NCBI GenBank assembly: GCA_014529385.2
Contig: CM043945.1
Location: 139,403,241 to 139,467,240 of the forward strand
Origin: Adiantum capillus-veneris
Lineage: Eukaryota; Streptophyta; Polypodiopsida; Polypodiales; Pteridaceae
DNA: 64,000 bases
Direction: 5' to 3'
Every line of letters starts with the position of its first letter. Position 1 is the stretch's first letter. The notes beneath the pieces are model-generated. The model saw only the letters and a list, made by a program, of their open reading frames with translations. It ran no database searches and had not been told where the DNA came from. This document shows, one piece after another, positions 32,517 to 44,723 of this stretch. A program made the translations under genes and the position numbers.

Positions 32517-34975
32517 TGTAGACCCTTGGTTAGTGCTGCATACTCAGCTTCATTGTTAGAATGTGAATCTAACAATTGGCCCAACGAAAATACCTTTGTC
32601 CCTTTGTCATCAAAGACCACTATGCCTGCAGCTGCTTTGTCGGACGCTCGCTTGTAGGCCCCATCAAAGTAGAGAGAGTATGCTCCTTCTACCATCGGTG
32701 GTACTGGAGGTAATCGGACTTCTCCTTCCTTAGATTGATTCTCCTTCCCTTCAAAGACTTGGTAGGTCATGAGTCCCCCCAAACTTGCCCTTGTCGTGCT
32801 TTCTACCTGTACCGTGTAGTCAAACTCTTGCAGACGAACTAGCCATTTAGTAATTCTAGCAGACACATCCATGTGTTGTACAACATAGGGAAATATTTCA
32901 TCCGTGGTTAGAATCACAAATTGCTTAGGCAGCAAATATGACCTAAACTTTGTAGTTGCAAATCTAAGAGCTAGGACTAAGTGTTCCACATGGGTGAAAC
33001 CTTTCTCTCCTGCTGTCATCATTCGACTAGAGAAGTAGATTGGCCTCATGAAAGATGTCGTCGTATCCTTTTGGAGTAGCACAGCCCCCAATGAGTCATC
33101 ACCAACACTTGAGGTGACATAGAATTTTTCATCCCACTTAGGTGGTGAGATAGTTGGCAGAGTGGCTAAGACCTCCTTTACCTTGTTGTAGTGATGTTCG
33201 CTTTCCTCGTCCCAAGTGAAAGTTGATCTTTGATTGAGTTGTTGCAGTGGTAGAACAAGTTGTGATAGTAGATGTATGAATCTACTTAAGTACCTCACCT
33301 TCTGTAGAAAAGAGACCAGTTGACGTGCAGTCGTTAGTGAAGGTAGGGCTATGAGTGCGGACACCTTACTTGGGTCGGCGTTGATACCTTTTGCTGAAAT
33401 TTCATGGCCTAGTAGAATGACTTTACTCTCCCCAATGTGGCATTTATCCACATTTAATTGCCCACCTAGGCTCTGCAACCTGGCCAAACCTTCAGTTACC
33501 TTTTCTAAATGTGAAATACGGGAGCTATATATACAAAAATCATCAATGAACACTCTTATGGATGTTCCAAAGAACGGTTGAAAAACATATGTGACATATC
33601 TTTGGAATGTGGCAGGTGCATTTGTGAGACCAAATGGCATAACCCTGTATGCAAAACAACCCCATGGCGTGATAAAAGTGGTTTTTAGCTGATCTTCCAA
33701 GGCTATGCGTATTTGAAAGTATCCAGAATAACCATCACAGACGGTATAGCATTCAAAACCCGCTACTTCATTCAGAATTTCATCCAAGAAAGGGAGAGGA
33801 AAGTGGTCTCTCTTTGTAGCTGCATTTAGTGGTTTGTAGTCAACATAGACCCTCCACTTACCATTCTTTTTAGGCTTCACCACTACGGGTGAGACCCATT
33901 CTGAGTTTTCTACAGGATAGATGAATCCCGCCTCCAGCAGTTTCCTTACCTCGGCCAAGAGTGCCTTTTCTTGTATGACCCCCAGTCGTCGTAGCTTTTG
34001 CACAACTGGTTTTACCCCTTCCTTCAGCTTAATATGATGTTCCACCACTGTAATGCCTGTGATTCTTTCATAGTTGTCAATGAACAGGTTAGAAAATCCC
34101 ATCAACATTTGCAAAAAACTATCTTTCTCCTCAAGTGTTAATTCCGTAGACAACATACCCTTCAACCTACTTCCTCCTAGGACAGGTGATTTACTCTCCT
34201 CTTCATTGGGTTGCCCTTTTGGTGATGGATCACCAGTTGTGCTTACCCTTTGTGGATCCTTCATAATGATACCCATCACATCAATGGAACTATCACTTTC
34301 GTTGGTGGATGTGGTCTCCTCCTCAGAACTGGAAGATTCGCTAGTGGTTTCATCTGCCGATGTTTCCAGATTCATTTGCTTCTGCTTGCCAATCCTCATG
34401 TCGTAGTAGATTGTCTCCCCTTTCTTACCGGTCATGCGTAGAAGGCCAGTACCCCAGTCCTGTTTTGCCTTCATGGCCATCAACCATGGCCTTCCCAAGA
34501 TTAGTGGATAGCCCTCCCCCTTAGTAGGCATTACAAAAACATCTACCTCTACCTCAGTGTTGAAAGCTTTTATTTTTATGGCACTTACCACATCCACACA
34601 CTTTACTTTTGCGTTGTTTGCCATCTTTGCCTTGCATGGAGAAGGCCTGTCAACCTCGAGCCCTAATCGAAGCATCATAGCTTCGCTCATTACATAGATT
34701 TGTGCACCTCCATCAATGTAGGTGTTTCCAACCCTCTTTCCTTTTATGTTTACGTCGACAATTGGAAGGATGTCATCCATGTTGCATCCCGAAATTGCTC
34801 CGGCTACCTTTGTTTTGGAGCGTCTTGTACTTACCATTTTAGACCATTGTCGCCTTACTTTAGGTACAAGATGTAGCAGCTGTGGCCATGTAATCTTTGG
34901 TCCTTGATTTGCCACATCCAATGTTAGATCATAGGGCTTTGAACTTTCCCCAAGCTGGAAGTTGGTGATGCCCAA
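32517..34975 (-). CDS. Tat-lineage protease, reverse transcriptase and two RNase H domains (fossil)
   Basis: In order along the protein: retropepsin (YIDGGAQIYVMSEAM, ILGRPWLMAM), reverse transcriptase (SPVVVKPKKNGKWRVYVDY, PFGLTNAPATFQRYV, IRVFIDDFCIYSS), RNase H (RPIYFSSRMMTAGEK, THVEHLVLALRFA) and, after a linker, a second RNase H (YSLYFDGAYKRASDKAAAG, SNNEAEYAALTKGLQW). The last is the archaeal-type copy found in Tat elements. Confidence 0.93.
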
Positions 34976-34981
34976 TTTCCG

Positions 34982-36187
34982 TCATGGCCTGGATGGCCTC
35001 TTGCTAGTTTCTCCTCTCATGCTTCTCTCATCATCTGATTGTGTAGCCTTCTCCCTCCTAGCTCTTTTCACAGTCATGGCCTCAAGTGGTTCTAAAAAGG
35101 TTACCTTCTCCTTACCCTTGTCCCTCTCCTTTGCTCTGGGTGGATCCACTACTATGGCTTTTTCTTTCTCTTCTAGCCTTATGATGTTTACAGGGCGATC
35201 AGGTGGTGGGGCTGGTGGAAGAGGTGGAATGGATGCTTGTAGTGGTGTCTGGGGTGGATGTAGAATTTGTGTTGGTGGGGTTGGTGCTCGGGGTGGGGGT
35301 GTTCTTTCTCTAGGGGGTGACAATTGGTTCCTCCTACCTCCTCTATTATAGTTTTGTCGTGGTTTGGGAGAGTAGTACATACCGTGACCGTCTTCTCCGC
35401 AGTTGTAGCAATGATACTCCCTGTTTTGTCGTCGTGCTCTTCCAGGGTCTTGATCTCTTTCTTGACTCCTCCCTTGTTGTATTAAGTGGACATACAAATT
35501 CTGCAGTTGGTCAGTAATATGGGCCAACATATCTTGTTGGTCATCTCTTACCCCAAGAGCCGGTGGTGGTGGTGGAATGGTGGTTGTCGTAGTTGCTGGT
35601 CAACGTGATGTTGCTGTTTCTGTTGACTCGGGTTCTTTGGCTTTCATTTGCAGCTTCTTGTCCTTAAGGTGAGCAATCTCAACGGCTAACTCGTACATAG
35701 CCGGGAATCTACCTTTCACCTTCTCCTTGAGAAGCGGCCATAAGCCATGTGTGAACCGATCTTTTTTTAGGAAATCGGGTGCACCTTCCCCCCTTGCTAG
35801 TGACTCAACCCATAGTTCCCACAAATCCACAAATTTGGACTCATAGGTGGCATATTCTAAAAGACCCTCCTGCTTCAAGTCTCTCAACTTGTCCCACAAC
35901 TTTTCTGAAGTGGTACCTCCCCCAAAGCGCCTCTTAAAAGCGGTTTTTAAGGGTTCCCAGTCATCCTTGGTTGCTTGTGGAAGTGCATTGTACCATGATC
36001 TAGCTTCTAGCTTCATGAGATTCTTAAAGATTCTAACCCGGGATTCATCCGTATCTTTGTTGCTCACTACACATGCTACTTCAAAGTCATCTAGGAAGTC
36101 TGTTACCAAATCCTCCCCCTTCTTTCCTTTAAATGTTGGAAATGCTACACTTGCCATGATTACTGAGAGAGAGCTAGAAAGACACAT
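34982..36187 (-). CDS. Tat-lineage gag (fossil)
   Basis: The N-terminal part (36187-35600) has a capsid-type domain (FPTFKGKKGEDLVTDFLDDF, WYNALPQATKDDWEPLKTAF, YATYESKFVDLWE). The C-terminal part (35530-34982) has a knuckle CYNCGEDGH and a long proline-rich linker (SPPRERTPPPRAPTPP). It would build the particle. Confidence 0.88.
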
Positions 36188-36995
36188 TGCTTAACTTGCA
36201 AAAGTTTTTTTCTTCTTTACAAGGAGGCGTGTATACCCTCTTATACTAGGACATAGATTAAAACTTCAAACGGTACATTGCCTTGTACCAAAGGTAGGAC
36301 AAATGGTTGATCTGATGCCAGAACCTCAAAAAATCGCTCCCCACCCAGCATGGTGTCAATGACGTGCTGGTAGTGAGCCTTCAAATCCAGTATTACCTTG
36401 ATTGAGCGTACATGTGTTGGTATGTGTGATCTGTCTTGAGGTAGGTTGTACTGATTCATGTGAAGCTTAGAGGTGCTTAGTCACTGTCCAAGCTTGTGGG
36501 AGAGGGTGGTGTTCTTTCCTGAAACAAACTCAGTAGATCCCTAGTTTCTCTAGTGACAATGTGAGCCAATGATTCCGTTATCTGTGTTGCAGCATCAGGT
36601 GCGACTTGAAAACTGACTGTGATAATTACCTTGGTGACTTGAGTTACCCGATTCTCAAAGTAGAATAGTGTTGATTCTCTATTGTGTAGAGCTCCTTCCA
36701 TTTTGTTGTTGTGGGTTGGTTGTAGGTTGCGGACATGGTTTCGACCTTCTCCTTCTTCTTCTTGGCACTTGGCCTATGTATATCCACTGGGTTTGGCGTG
36801 TTGGTTGACTCTCCCACTGCAAATCGATTACTGTTACGCCTGGCACTCAAGCTTCGATGGAGATGCAGAGTTCGTCTAGTTGTGCTTGGAGCTCTTCTTC
36901 TTTTGTCGTCCAATTAGCAAATCCTGCTAGCCATTCATCCATTCACAATAGTTTAGGGGTTTCAGTCTTGTAAACTGAAGGGTTTCATGAAAAGA
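36188..36995 (-). other. Tat-lineage leader with short frames
   Basis: Between the primer site and gag are small minus-strand frames (36241-36459, 36477-36701, 36644-36913) with protein-like composition but no recognised family. They may be leader frames or part of an N-terminal gag extension. Confidence 0.4.
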
Positions 36996-37013
36996 TCCTC
37001 AGTGGGGGCACCA
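36996..37013 (-). promoter_or_regulatory. Primer binding site of the Tat-lineage element
   Basis: TGGTGCCCCCACTGAGGA on the minus strand, two bases inside the 5' LTR. I could not assign the tRNA by eye. Confidence 0.7.
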
Positions 37014-37015
37014 AA

Positions 37016-37227
37016 TGACGAGAGCAAAGCGAACCCCGAACCCCGATGGCCTCTAAAACACCGGGGACCAAATGGCGCGACTCGAGCCTGTCATGGTAAA
37101 GCAAACAGGGGCACCACCTAGCTTCAGCGGCTAGGACGCAAACAACACACCACCATAACAAAGTTTTCATCCAAGAGAGATGGATGCTTGGGAGTAATGA
37201 TGAAGAGGAAATGGAATGAGAGCAAGT

Positions 37228-37271
<44 letters not shown>

Positions 37272-38578
37272 GGGAGGAGGTATAGCGGATTAGTACTTAG
37301 GCACCACAAAAGGATGGCGAATCCGCACACCCTTCACACATACACAAGCTCACTCCAAACACAAGACTAGGTGGCGATTCCGCACACCTCACATGGGCAA
37401 AACATTGCAAGAAAACATACTCACAAAACCTCAAGCTTTATTTAGAGAATAAGGCGATGAAATGGGGAGCATAGGGTAGGGGAATGAGAAGGGAGAGAGT
37501 GGTAGAGCACATGGCGGATAGGTGGGAGTTGATGGCGAAGACTCGCACGAGGGTTATGACCATCATCCTTCATTTAGTTGCCCTTCATCTTCCATAGCCA
37601 AGGGTGTAGAGGTCATGCTCAAGACAAGCATGGTGATTGCGGTGATGGTGATGGTGTGGGTGTGTGTGTGTGCACTAGGCACACACAGTGCATAGTGTGT
37701 TCTTTGGTGATGTTGTGTGTGTGTTTAGTGTGATGGTGACCCCTCTTTATATAGGGGAGGAGGGGGGAGAAATTCTAGAATTTAGAAATGAAGAAATCAT
37801 TATCTACATAGGCCATGTGACTGTGGGCCCCACTTGTGTGGCTGTGTGTATATGTGCCAGAACAACAGTCTCATGAGAGAGAGACTAAGAGAGAGAGATG
37901 GGCGGATGAAAAAAAGTGAGAGGTGACACGGAGAATAAAGTATTAGAAGATGGGAGTGTGTTCAGAGGTGAATCTGTGTGCAGATGTGTGTGAACACAAG
38001 AAAAATGAGGTAACCACCGGGTGGGGATGGGTCTGTGGGCACCTTTTTTAGTGAAACTGAGTGTGTGTGAGTGTGGGGGAGGTTATTTAGCTACAAGACA
38101 AGAGACATGGCGCCCTTTAGAGAGAGAGGGGGGGTATTTGGGTCATGGGATATGATAGGAGAGAGAAAGAGGGGGTGGGGTATACTATTTTGGAAGATAG
38201 GGTAAGTTGCATGTGAGTTAGGGTGCATTATTGGTGAGTTATAATGCATTATTGGTGAGAGGTGGTGTAGCTTGAGGGGAGAGAGAAAGGAGAAAGGACA
38301 AGGGGAAGAGAGAGGGGGTTGACCTTTTGAGTGGAGGAGAGGAAAAGGGGCACACGGCGGGGCAACAGTGAAGAAAAAAGGAGGCAAGGTGGGGATGGGC
38401 TACCCCGCAGGCATGAGGTGGCCTATTTTACCTTTCTTATATATTTACATAATTATACTTTATTTTTTTCTTACTTTTTCCAATGCCTTTTATCACTCCT
38501 TCCCTAAGAGGGGGTTTTCATGGGGTGGGGACGAGAGAAGAGGGGTATGGGAGCTTGGTTTGTGAAAAGCCCCCATCA
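37016..38578 (-). mobile_element. Tat-lineage 5' LTR
   Basis: 1563 bp, about 99% identical to 29532-31097. Has a GA tract at about 37229-37268 and the same TATA box (37745-37753). Confidence 0.93.
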
Positions 38579-39208
38579 ATACCAATCATTACTAAGATAA
38601 CCTCTAGCAGATAAATGCTTTGATTCAATTGCCAAACTTAAAACACTTGTGTACAGGTATATTCAGCAAAAAAGCAAGAAGTTGTGCAGATACTGACCCA
38701 TTGCCAGGGGAGTGGTTGAATTTGTGATAAATTGCATTAATAAGCTTGATGAATTTAAGATCAGGAAGATACATTGTTGGAGACCAGAAGGTGGCAGGTG
38801 ACCAAGGTAGCTTAGTGTCCACCGAAGAGAGTGTAGCTCAGGCAAGGCTAGATCCGCTAGCACCGCTTATTGAGGAAGGTGGTGATACTGACACTTCGTC
38901 AGACAAATATTTCTTCATGATGGGTAGTCAATAGCTAGGAGGTTTCACCTATGATGGACCAAAGCGAGGAGGAAGCACCTCCCAAAATCCTTTGAGTGAT
39001 TTCAAGTTCACGGTGATCTTCTTAGAGGGAACAAACTCAAGAGGAGCCCTAGTCTATTCAGACTATCGAGGCCACAAGTGAATTTGTATCGAAGAGAGGC
39101 CAGCTCAAAGATTGGAAATAATCCGATTCTATGATGATGGAGATAGATTCGGAGACAAAAAGGGGAACCACTATTTAATAATTAGTAACCCTTAAGATTA
39201 CAGCAGAT
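38579..39208 (+). other. Element B leader after the nested Gypsy element
   Basis: Continuation of the element B leader. A short frame at 38746-38934 (QARLDPLAPLIEEGGD) looks protein-like and may be an early part of gag. Confidence 0.45.
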
Positions 39209-41462
39209 ATGGGGAAAATGGTTTCAGAAACTCAAGAACCGCCACCAAATATTGATCGGCCCCGAGCTATTTTTATGTATGATAAGAAAGCAACCAGGGT
39301 TCCAACTTATGACGAGAACGTGGGAATCTACAAGCATGAGAGTGAGGGTATTGTCTCTTACTTTCGTAGCAAAGAACCATACGTAAACGAACTAAGCAAA
39401 GACAAGGTTCTTTACTTATTCTCTTATGAAACTGCTACGGGGAAGGGCATAGTTTTTGTTGATAGATACGGGCGAGAATACCAACGTATTCTCCCAGAGG
39501 AAGTAGAGAGAGCAACAGGTCCAGGAGCATCAGCATATGCCCCTGAGGAAATGCCAAGAGCCGCCCACACCCCAAGTAAGTCAAAGAATCCTTTTTCAGA
39601 TGAGTATGACACTACCTCACATTCCACCTGACCGCAAGCATTCAACCAACCAAGACCAACCAGCAAACCAGCCATCATTGCAGGCATGGCTTCGACAGAG
39701 TGCAACAATGGAGCCAGACCGAAACCGAGATGGTTATCAAGCCGCACGAGGGCTCAAGGATTTGCAAGTACCACCACACTATTCAAGGTATCAGGCAGAG
39801 AGCAAGACAAAAACACAAATGCCATCAAAGCTTGGAGGACCACCCATGGAACGAGTTCGAAGAGAAGAACCACCTCCAGCGAGAACCGTGAGAAATTATG
39901 GCTTAGGAGCACCATTGGGAGAGGAACCAGCCTATTAAAGAAGGCCTGAGGAGGTGTATCGACTTGGACGGGGTGATCCAATGATGAGGTTTGTAGACCA
40001 TCGTAGAATTAGACCTTCTCAAGTGCAAAAGTGGGTAAACAAGAAATACACGGGAAACAGAGACCCAAGAGATCATGTAGCAGCCTTTGTGCATGTAATT
40101 AGAGCCGAAGAGGTGTTAGATTTTCCTACCCAATTTGCAGGGTTTGGACTAACCCTAGAGGATGATGCTGCAACTTGGTTTGACTCTGTAGAGCGTAGAG
40201 ACTTTGAGTCGATGGAGGAAGTGTTTGACGAGTTTATTGAGGAATTCTCTCAAAGGGGAATAGCTCATAATACCGTCTCACAGATACACAAATTCAAACA
40301 GAAAGATGGAGAATCTGTACGAAAGGCAGCCCTAAGACTAAAAAGATATGTTAATTTTTGTCCTGTTGAAGAACTGTCAACTCAGTCTAGACTTATGCTG
40401 ATATTCATCCAAGGACTAAAGAATGCAGATCTCCAGAAAGACTTACATATGAAGAGGAGCACGACGTTGAATGAGTTGACCAAGGAGGCTCTGTACCTTG
40501 TGGACAATTGTGCGGTCTACAAAGAAGGGGATTTCAAGGATCTTGATGATGATTCATCTTCACAGCAAAGTGGAAGCAGGTCTTCTAAGACAGCACCGAA
40601 AGGAGAAATAGTGGTAAACCAGGAGCAGCTCATAGATGAAGTGCTAAAAAAGATCAATTTGTACGCCAAACCCCAGGCTAAACAGCCCAAGTGGTGTGCT
40701 ATTGAACAAAAATGGACAAACCATGGGACCGAGGAATGTTATTATAACAAGGGATATGTGAGGGAGTGACCTTATGCTCCCCAAGCTCCAGTAGCTCCCC
40801 CTCAAGTTCCACCGATGCCCAGATATCAAGCAGGAAATTTACCAGGACCTGTAGGTATAGAAAGACCACAACTGGTGTTGGGGAAACAACCACCCCTACC
40901 AGGATTACGATCAATCGGTATCAGATACACACCAACAGTGACTGAGTTAGAAGAAAAGGCTTTGGTGCCTATGCATGCGTATTATGAAGATCCCAATGGA
41001 TATGCGGAAAACCCTGTCTATTATCCACCGGAAGAACCCTCGACACCAGAACCATGGAGCATGATAGGGAATCAAGGACCACCAACTGCTGCACATGCCA
41101 CAGGAGAAGGAAGATATAGCTTAGATGAACGAACAATGATGTTCATAGCCAATGGAGGCATGGGTGGACAGAGGCATGCTTACCAGCAAAGAGGAGCTCA
41201 AGGAGCACCTCAAAAACCTAAAGGACCCTGCTACAAGTGTGGTGGAGACCATTGGCTGAGAGACTGTCCTCATGATGAAATCATTAGAGTCAATGCGTAT
41301 TTCCCAGAATGTGGAATTACTCATTTGATTCTTGATTGCCCTAAAAACCCGAGAAAAGGAGCAAAAACCACCTTGAACATGTTAGAAACAGTACCTTCCA
41401 GTGGAGGATCGGAAAATGAAACAATCATACCTGTTCAGGCGGTAACACGGGCCCAAGCATAA
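39209..41462 (+). CDS. Element B gag region (fossil)
   Basis: The N-terminal frame (39209-39631: RPRAIFMYDKKATRVPTYDE, DKVLYLFSYETATGKG) is followed by a Ty3-type capsid domain at 39954-40769 (DPRDHVAAFVHVIRAEEVL, ATWFDSVERRDFESMEEVF, EEFSQRGIAHNTVSQIHKF, RLMLIFIQGLKNADL). A linker then carries a knuckle of the short CX2CX3HX4C form (CYKCGGDHWLRDC, about 41230). Gag of element C is its close relative. Several open frames share the region. Fossil. Confidence 0.85.
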
Positions 41463-41729
41463 AGAAGGACAAGCGAACCCATAATTGAAGAACCAAAAAT
41501 CGATGCCCAAAGTTCAGAAACGAAAAATCAGAGAAGCACTTGGAAATCTAGAAAGGCGCATAGGAAGGCCAGGAAGGAACAACACCAAACAGCCCTATCC
41601 GAGGAGTTGAAACATACAAAGAACAGATTGGAGCGGTTAGAGGATCTAGCTAGTTTAAACTCACACACCACAATAGCCATAGCACCCAAGGAAATAGCAG
41701 AGCCCAAAACTGCAGGATGAGGAGGATCG

Positions 41730-43500
41730 GTGCTGGCAGACAAGGTAAACGAGCAGTTGGATGCACTGCTAAAAGCTTATGAAGCTCGACTTAAAAAGAA
41801 CCAAACCCAGGAGCAAAGGTGGATGACTTATCCATATGCAGAAATAGAAAAAAAGAGGTTGGATATGTGTAAAAAGATGATTGAGACGGCTCAATCATTG
41901 ATGGAAGAACCGTTGGGTAAACCTGCAAATTGTCATGAAGCACCAGCTCCAACCCCTATCCAACCAACATTAGAGAAACATGAGGAAACAAATGAAAGGC
42001 TCACTAATGACTATGAGTCTAGAGGAGAGTCTATCATAGTGCCAAATACCACCGACGGGGCAAGTGACGGTTTCCAACCTAAACTATTGGCAGAAATGGG
42101 TAAGGACTGTAACGGTCTAGATGATCTGTGGAAGCAAATCCGTGAGGCCAACAAGGCTAATAGGATGAATCACCACATGAATAGCACAAGAAAAGAAAAG
42201 AATGTGATCTTACCTCCTATTGAAGAATTTGAGGCAAGATCGCAGATGAACTTTGAGATACATTCACAAGGGGGAGACCAAGGATCTATTAGTTCGGGGC
42301 ACAGCCAACCAAACTCTTTGAGAACTTTACCCTCTTACCTGGGAGAGTACGAAGCTAAGTCGGAAGTGAGAGCAATCCCATCTCAAAGACTTTCTTCTAA
42401 CAAGGTGATGGATTCACAAGGATTGAATGAGTTGTTATCCACCCCGGTAGCATGCATATTCACGTTAGCAGAACTCCTAAGGTTAAGGCCAAACATGTGG
42501 ACCACAGTAGGTAAATGCCTGGCAAAATTTGGAGTGAAAGACCCCACCTTGAAGCTACAAGAAGGGATCAGGGAGTTGGACAAGCCTAATCTAAACACTA
42601 GGCCAGTACCATTGAATAAGGATGGAGAATATTGCGAGAGAGAAGACAAAAACACTACGCTACTCGTAGAATTCCAAGGAGTAGTCTCCAAGGCTATTCT
42701 TGACAGTGGAGCGGGGGTTTCTATCGCCACTAAGGAAATCTCGAAAAAATGGGGAAAACCAGCTTTGAGGGCTACCAGAATGAAATTGCAATTGGCAGAT
42801 GGGTTCATGGAAAAGCCTCTAGGTTTCTTAGAAAAAGTAATTGTCACTTCGTGCGGAATCGAGTATGAGCATACATTTGCAATAGTCGATTTCGACAAAA
42901 AGAACAATTATGAGATAATCTTGGGACGACCATTCATGAGAGAATTGAAGATGGTCCAAGATTGGGGTTATGACCACATATACCTCAGACACGGCGAGAC
43001 AACAACTAAAATACACCTGAAAGACCATAGTTACAAAGATGTGAACCAAACACCAGTGGAAGAGTTTGATTCGGCTACAGTAGCAGGATCGAAACTACCA
43101 GCATGGTTAAGGCAACCAAAAGAGCTATGGATGTGTGGAGCTTCACATTGTGGAAGCTTAAGAAGAGAGGATTGTGTCTTAGAAAGAGCAATTGAGGACA
43201 AGGAGTACATTCCGGAACCTTTCCCTGAAGATGCCTTGGAACCTCTAGAATGGGAACACATACTAGCAACATTGGATGTCTGTACCATTACCGACAGTCC
43301 AAATTTTTTTTTTTGCGATAAGGATGGCTATGATGTGCTACCCTATTACATGGTAAGCGTTGTACCAGAAGAAGAGACGGTAGAACCTCCAGAACAAGAA
43401 GAGTTGTACAACTCCTTTGAACATTTGGAAGTAAATGATGATGTAGATAATGAGTGTTCAGACACCTCAAGTGACCGTGGAACACATTTTCTCAATGAAG
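41730..43500 (+). CDS. Element B retropepsin with long N-terminal part (fossil)
   Basis: The N-terminal 300 residues include KKNQTQEQRWMTYPYAEIE, which recurs in element C (KPNQTQDNRWLTYPHPGY). The protease has ILDSGAGVSIATKEISKKWG and IILGRPFMRELKMVQDW, followed by an acidic stretch (PEEETVEPPEQEEL). A retropepsin so far from gag with a large N-terminal domain resembles Tat/Athila-type polyproteins. Confidence 0.82.
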
Positions 43501-44087
43501 TCATTGAATATCTGCTAGAGGAACTCATGGTCATACATAGGAAATCCGCACCATACCATCCAGAGGCCAATGGGCAAGCTGAGGCCACAAATTAAACACT
43601 ATGCACGATTCTCACTAAAATAGTGTCAGAATCACGAACAGATTGGGATCAGCAGCTACACTCAACACTATGGGCATACAAGGTAGCTTACAAAACATCA
43701 ATAGGAACAACACCATACAACATGGTATTTGGGCTACGTGCTATACTACCCATAGAGGTTTTAATCCCAACTCTACGAGTAGCAAAAAGCTTGGAATGGA
43801 CAGGGCATGAACTCTCTTCAAGGATTGATGATCTTGAAAAGCTAGATGAACTCCGCTTACGGGCTGTCGCGTCAATCTATGCTAAAAAGAGAAGACAAAA
43901 GGAATTTTTTGACAAACATGTGCGTACCAAAGAGTTCAAAACAGGTGATTACGTACTTGTTTATACCTTAAAACAACATGCCAAGAAACTTAAAAAGCGA
44001 GGGATGGGACCATTTGTGATTAGTGATCCATCACAAAGTGGAGTTGTCAAGCTTGCTACATTAGCAGGTGAAGAAATGCCAAACTAG
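43501..44087 (+). CDS. Element B integrase-like part (fossil)
   Basis: Shows RKSAPYHPEANGQAEATN (the stretch with the catalytic Glu of DDE integrases), then WDQQLHSTLWAYKVAYKTS, GTTPYNMVFGLRAILPIEV and a C-terminal GPF-type domain (KRGMGPFVISDPSQSGVVKL). No reverse transcriptase or RNase H motifs were found between protease and this part. Confidence 0.8.
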
Positions 44088-44102
44088 ATTAGTGGATGTT
44101 GA

Positions 44103-44696
44103 TTGAGGAGGTATCATCTACCACTCACCCAGGAGATGCTCCAAAAAATTCATCAAGGAAAACAACGAATGAAGGAAAAAGACAGAGTACGGGAGGAAGC
44201 TCAAGCCGAAGCACAAGAACGCATTGCAAAAAGACGGCTTTTGCGACAACAAAAAACAAGTGGAGCACCATTGCGAATCAATGCCATTCGACTGACTAAG
44301 TTGGAGGAGGAAACACTGGAGCCAATAATTGCGGTCAAAGTGGGCAACAATCAAGTTGAATCAACAGCTTTGCTTGATTCGGGTGCTCAAGCAAATTTCA
44401 TCTCTTACGGATTATACCAACAGCTGAAGGTCACAGGTCAACTTCATCCTACTTCTCAAGTGCTGGAAAGTAGCACCTCACACCCGTTGAAAACACTCGG
44501 ATGGACTATATTGCATGTACAGATACATCAATATATTTATCCACACAAATTCTATGTGGTGACAGATGAAAGCACACAACACCCAATGATGCTAGGGCAA
44601 CCTTGGCAAAAAGCATACAATGTGCAGATAGATTGGAAAGCAAAGGCGGTCAAAATTCAACAAGAAAATGAACAACAGGTGATAGATTTTGCTTAG
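44103..44696 (+). CDS. Second retropepsin-like frame of element B (fossil)
   Basis: 197 residues: a basic, glutamine-rich N-terminus (REEAQAEAQERIAKRRLLRQ) and then an aspartic-protease fold with TALLDSGAQANFISYGLYQQ, a flap-like region and MMLGQPWQKAYNVQIDW. It lies after integrase, and a protease there is unusual because the pol protease normally comes before reverse transcriptase. It differs from the first protease, so it is not a simple tandem copy. Confidence 0.7.
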   Translation: MRRYHLPLTQEMLQKIHQGKQRMKEKDRVREEAQAEAQERIAKRRLLRQQKTSGAPLRINAIRLTKLEEETLEPIIAVKVGNNQVESTALLDSGAQANFISYGLYQQLKVTGQLHPTSQVLESSTSHPLKTLGWTILHVQIHQYIYPHKFYVVTDESTQHPMMLGQPWQKAYNVQIDWKAKAVKIQQENEQQVIDFA

Positions 44697-44723
44697 CAAT
44701 ACAAGCATGATCAACTGCAAGCC

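Larger units (their letters stand above)
29532..38578 (-). mobile_element. Ty3/Gypsy Tat-lineage element, nearly whole, nested in element B
   Basis: 9.05 kb on the minus strand. The 5' LTR is 37016-38578 and the 3' LTR 29532-31097 (TGATGGGG...GTCA on the minus strand). The target duplication is ATAC (29528-29531, 38579-38582). There is a primer binding site next to the right LTR and a polypurine tract next to the left. The body carries gag, protease, reverse transcriptase, RNase H, a second RNase H and integrase. That double RNase H marks the Tat lineage. LTRs differ at about 20 sites in 1560 (about 99% identical), so this is the youngest insertion in the window. It looks close to whole, with about three breaks. 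Confidence 0.93.

Noticed and set aside
34962-35351. Plus-strand frame opposite the Tat-lineage gag
   Set aside because: A shadow of the minus-strand gag linker. The minus strand has the recognised knuckle and proline-rich linker.
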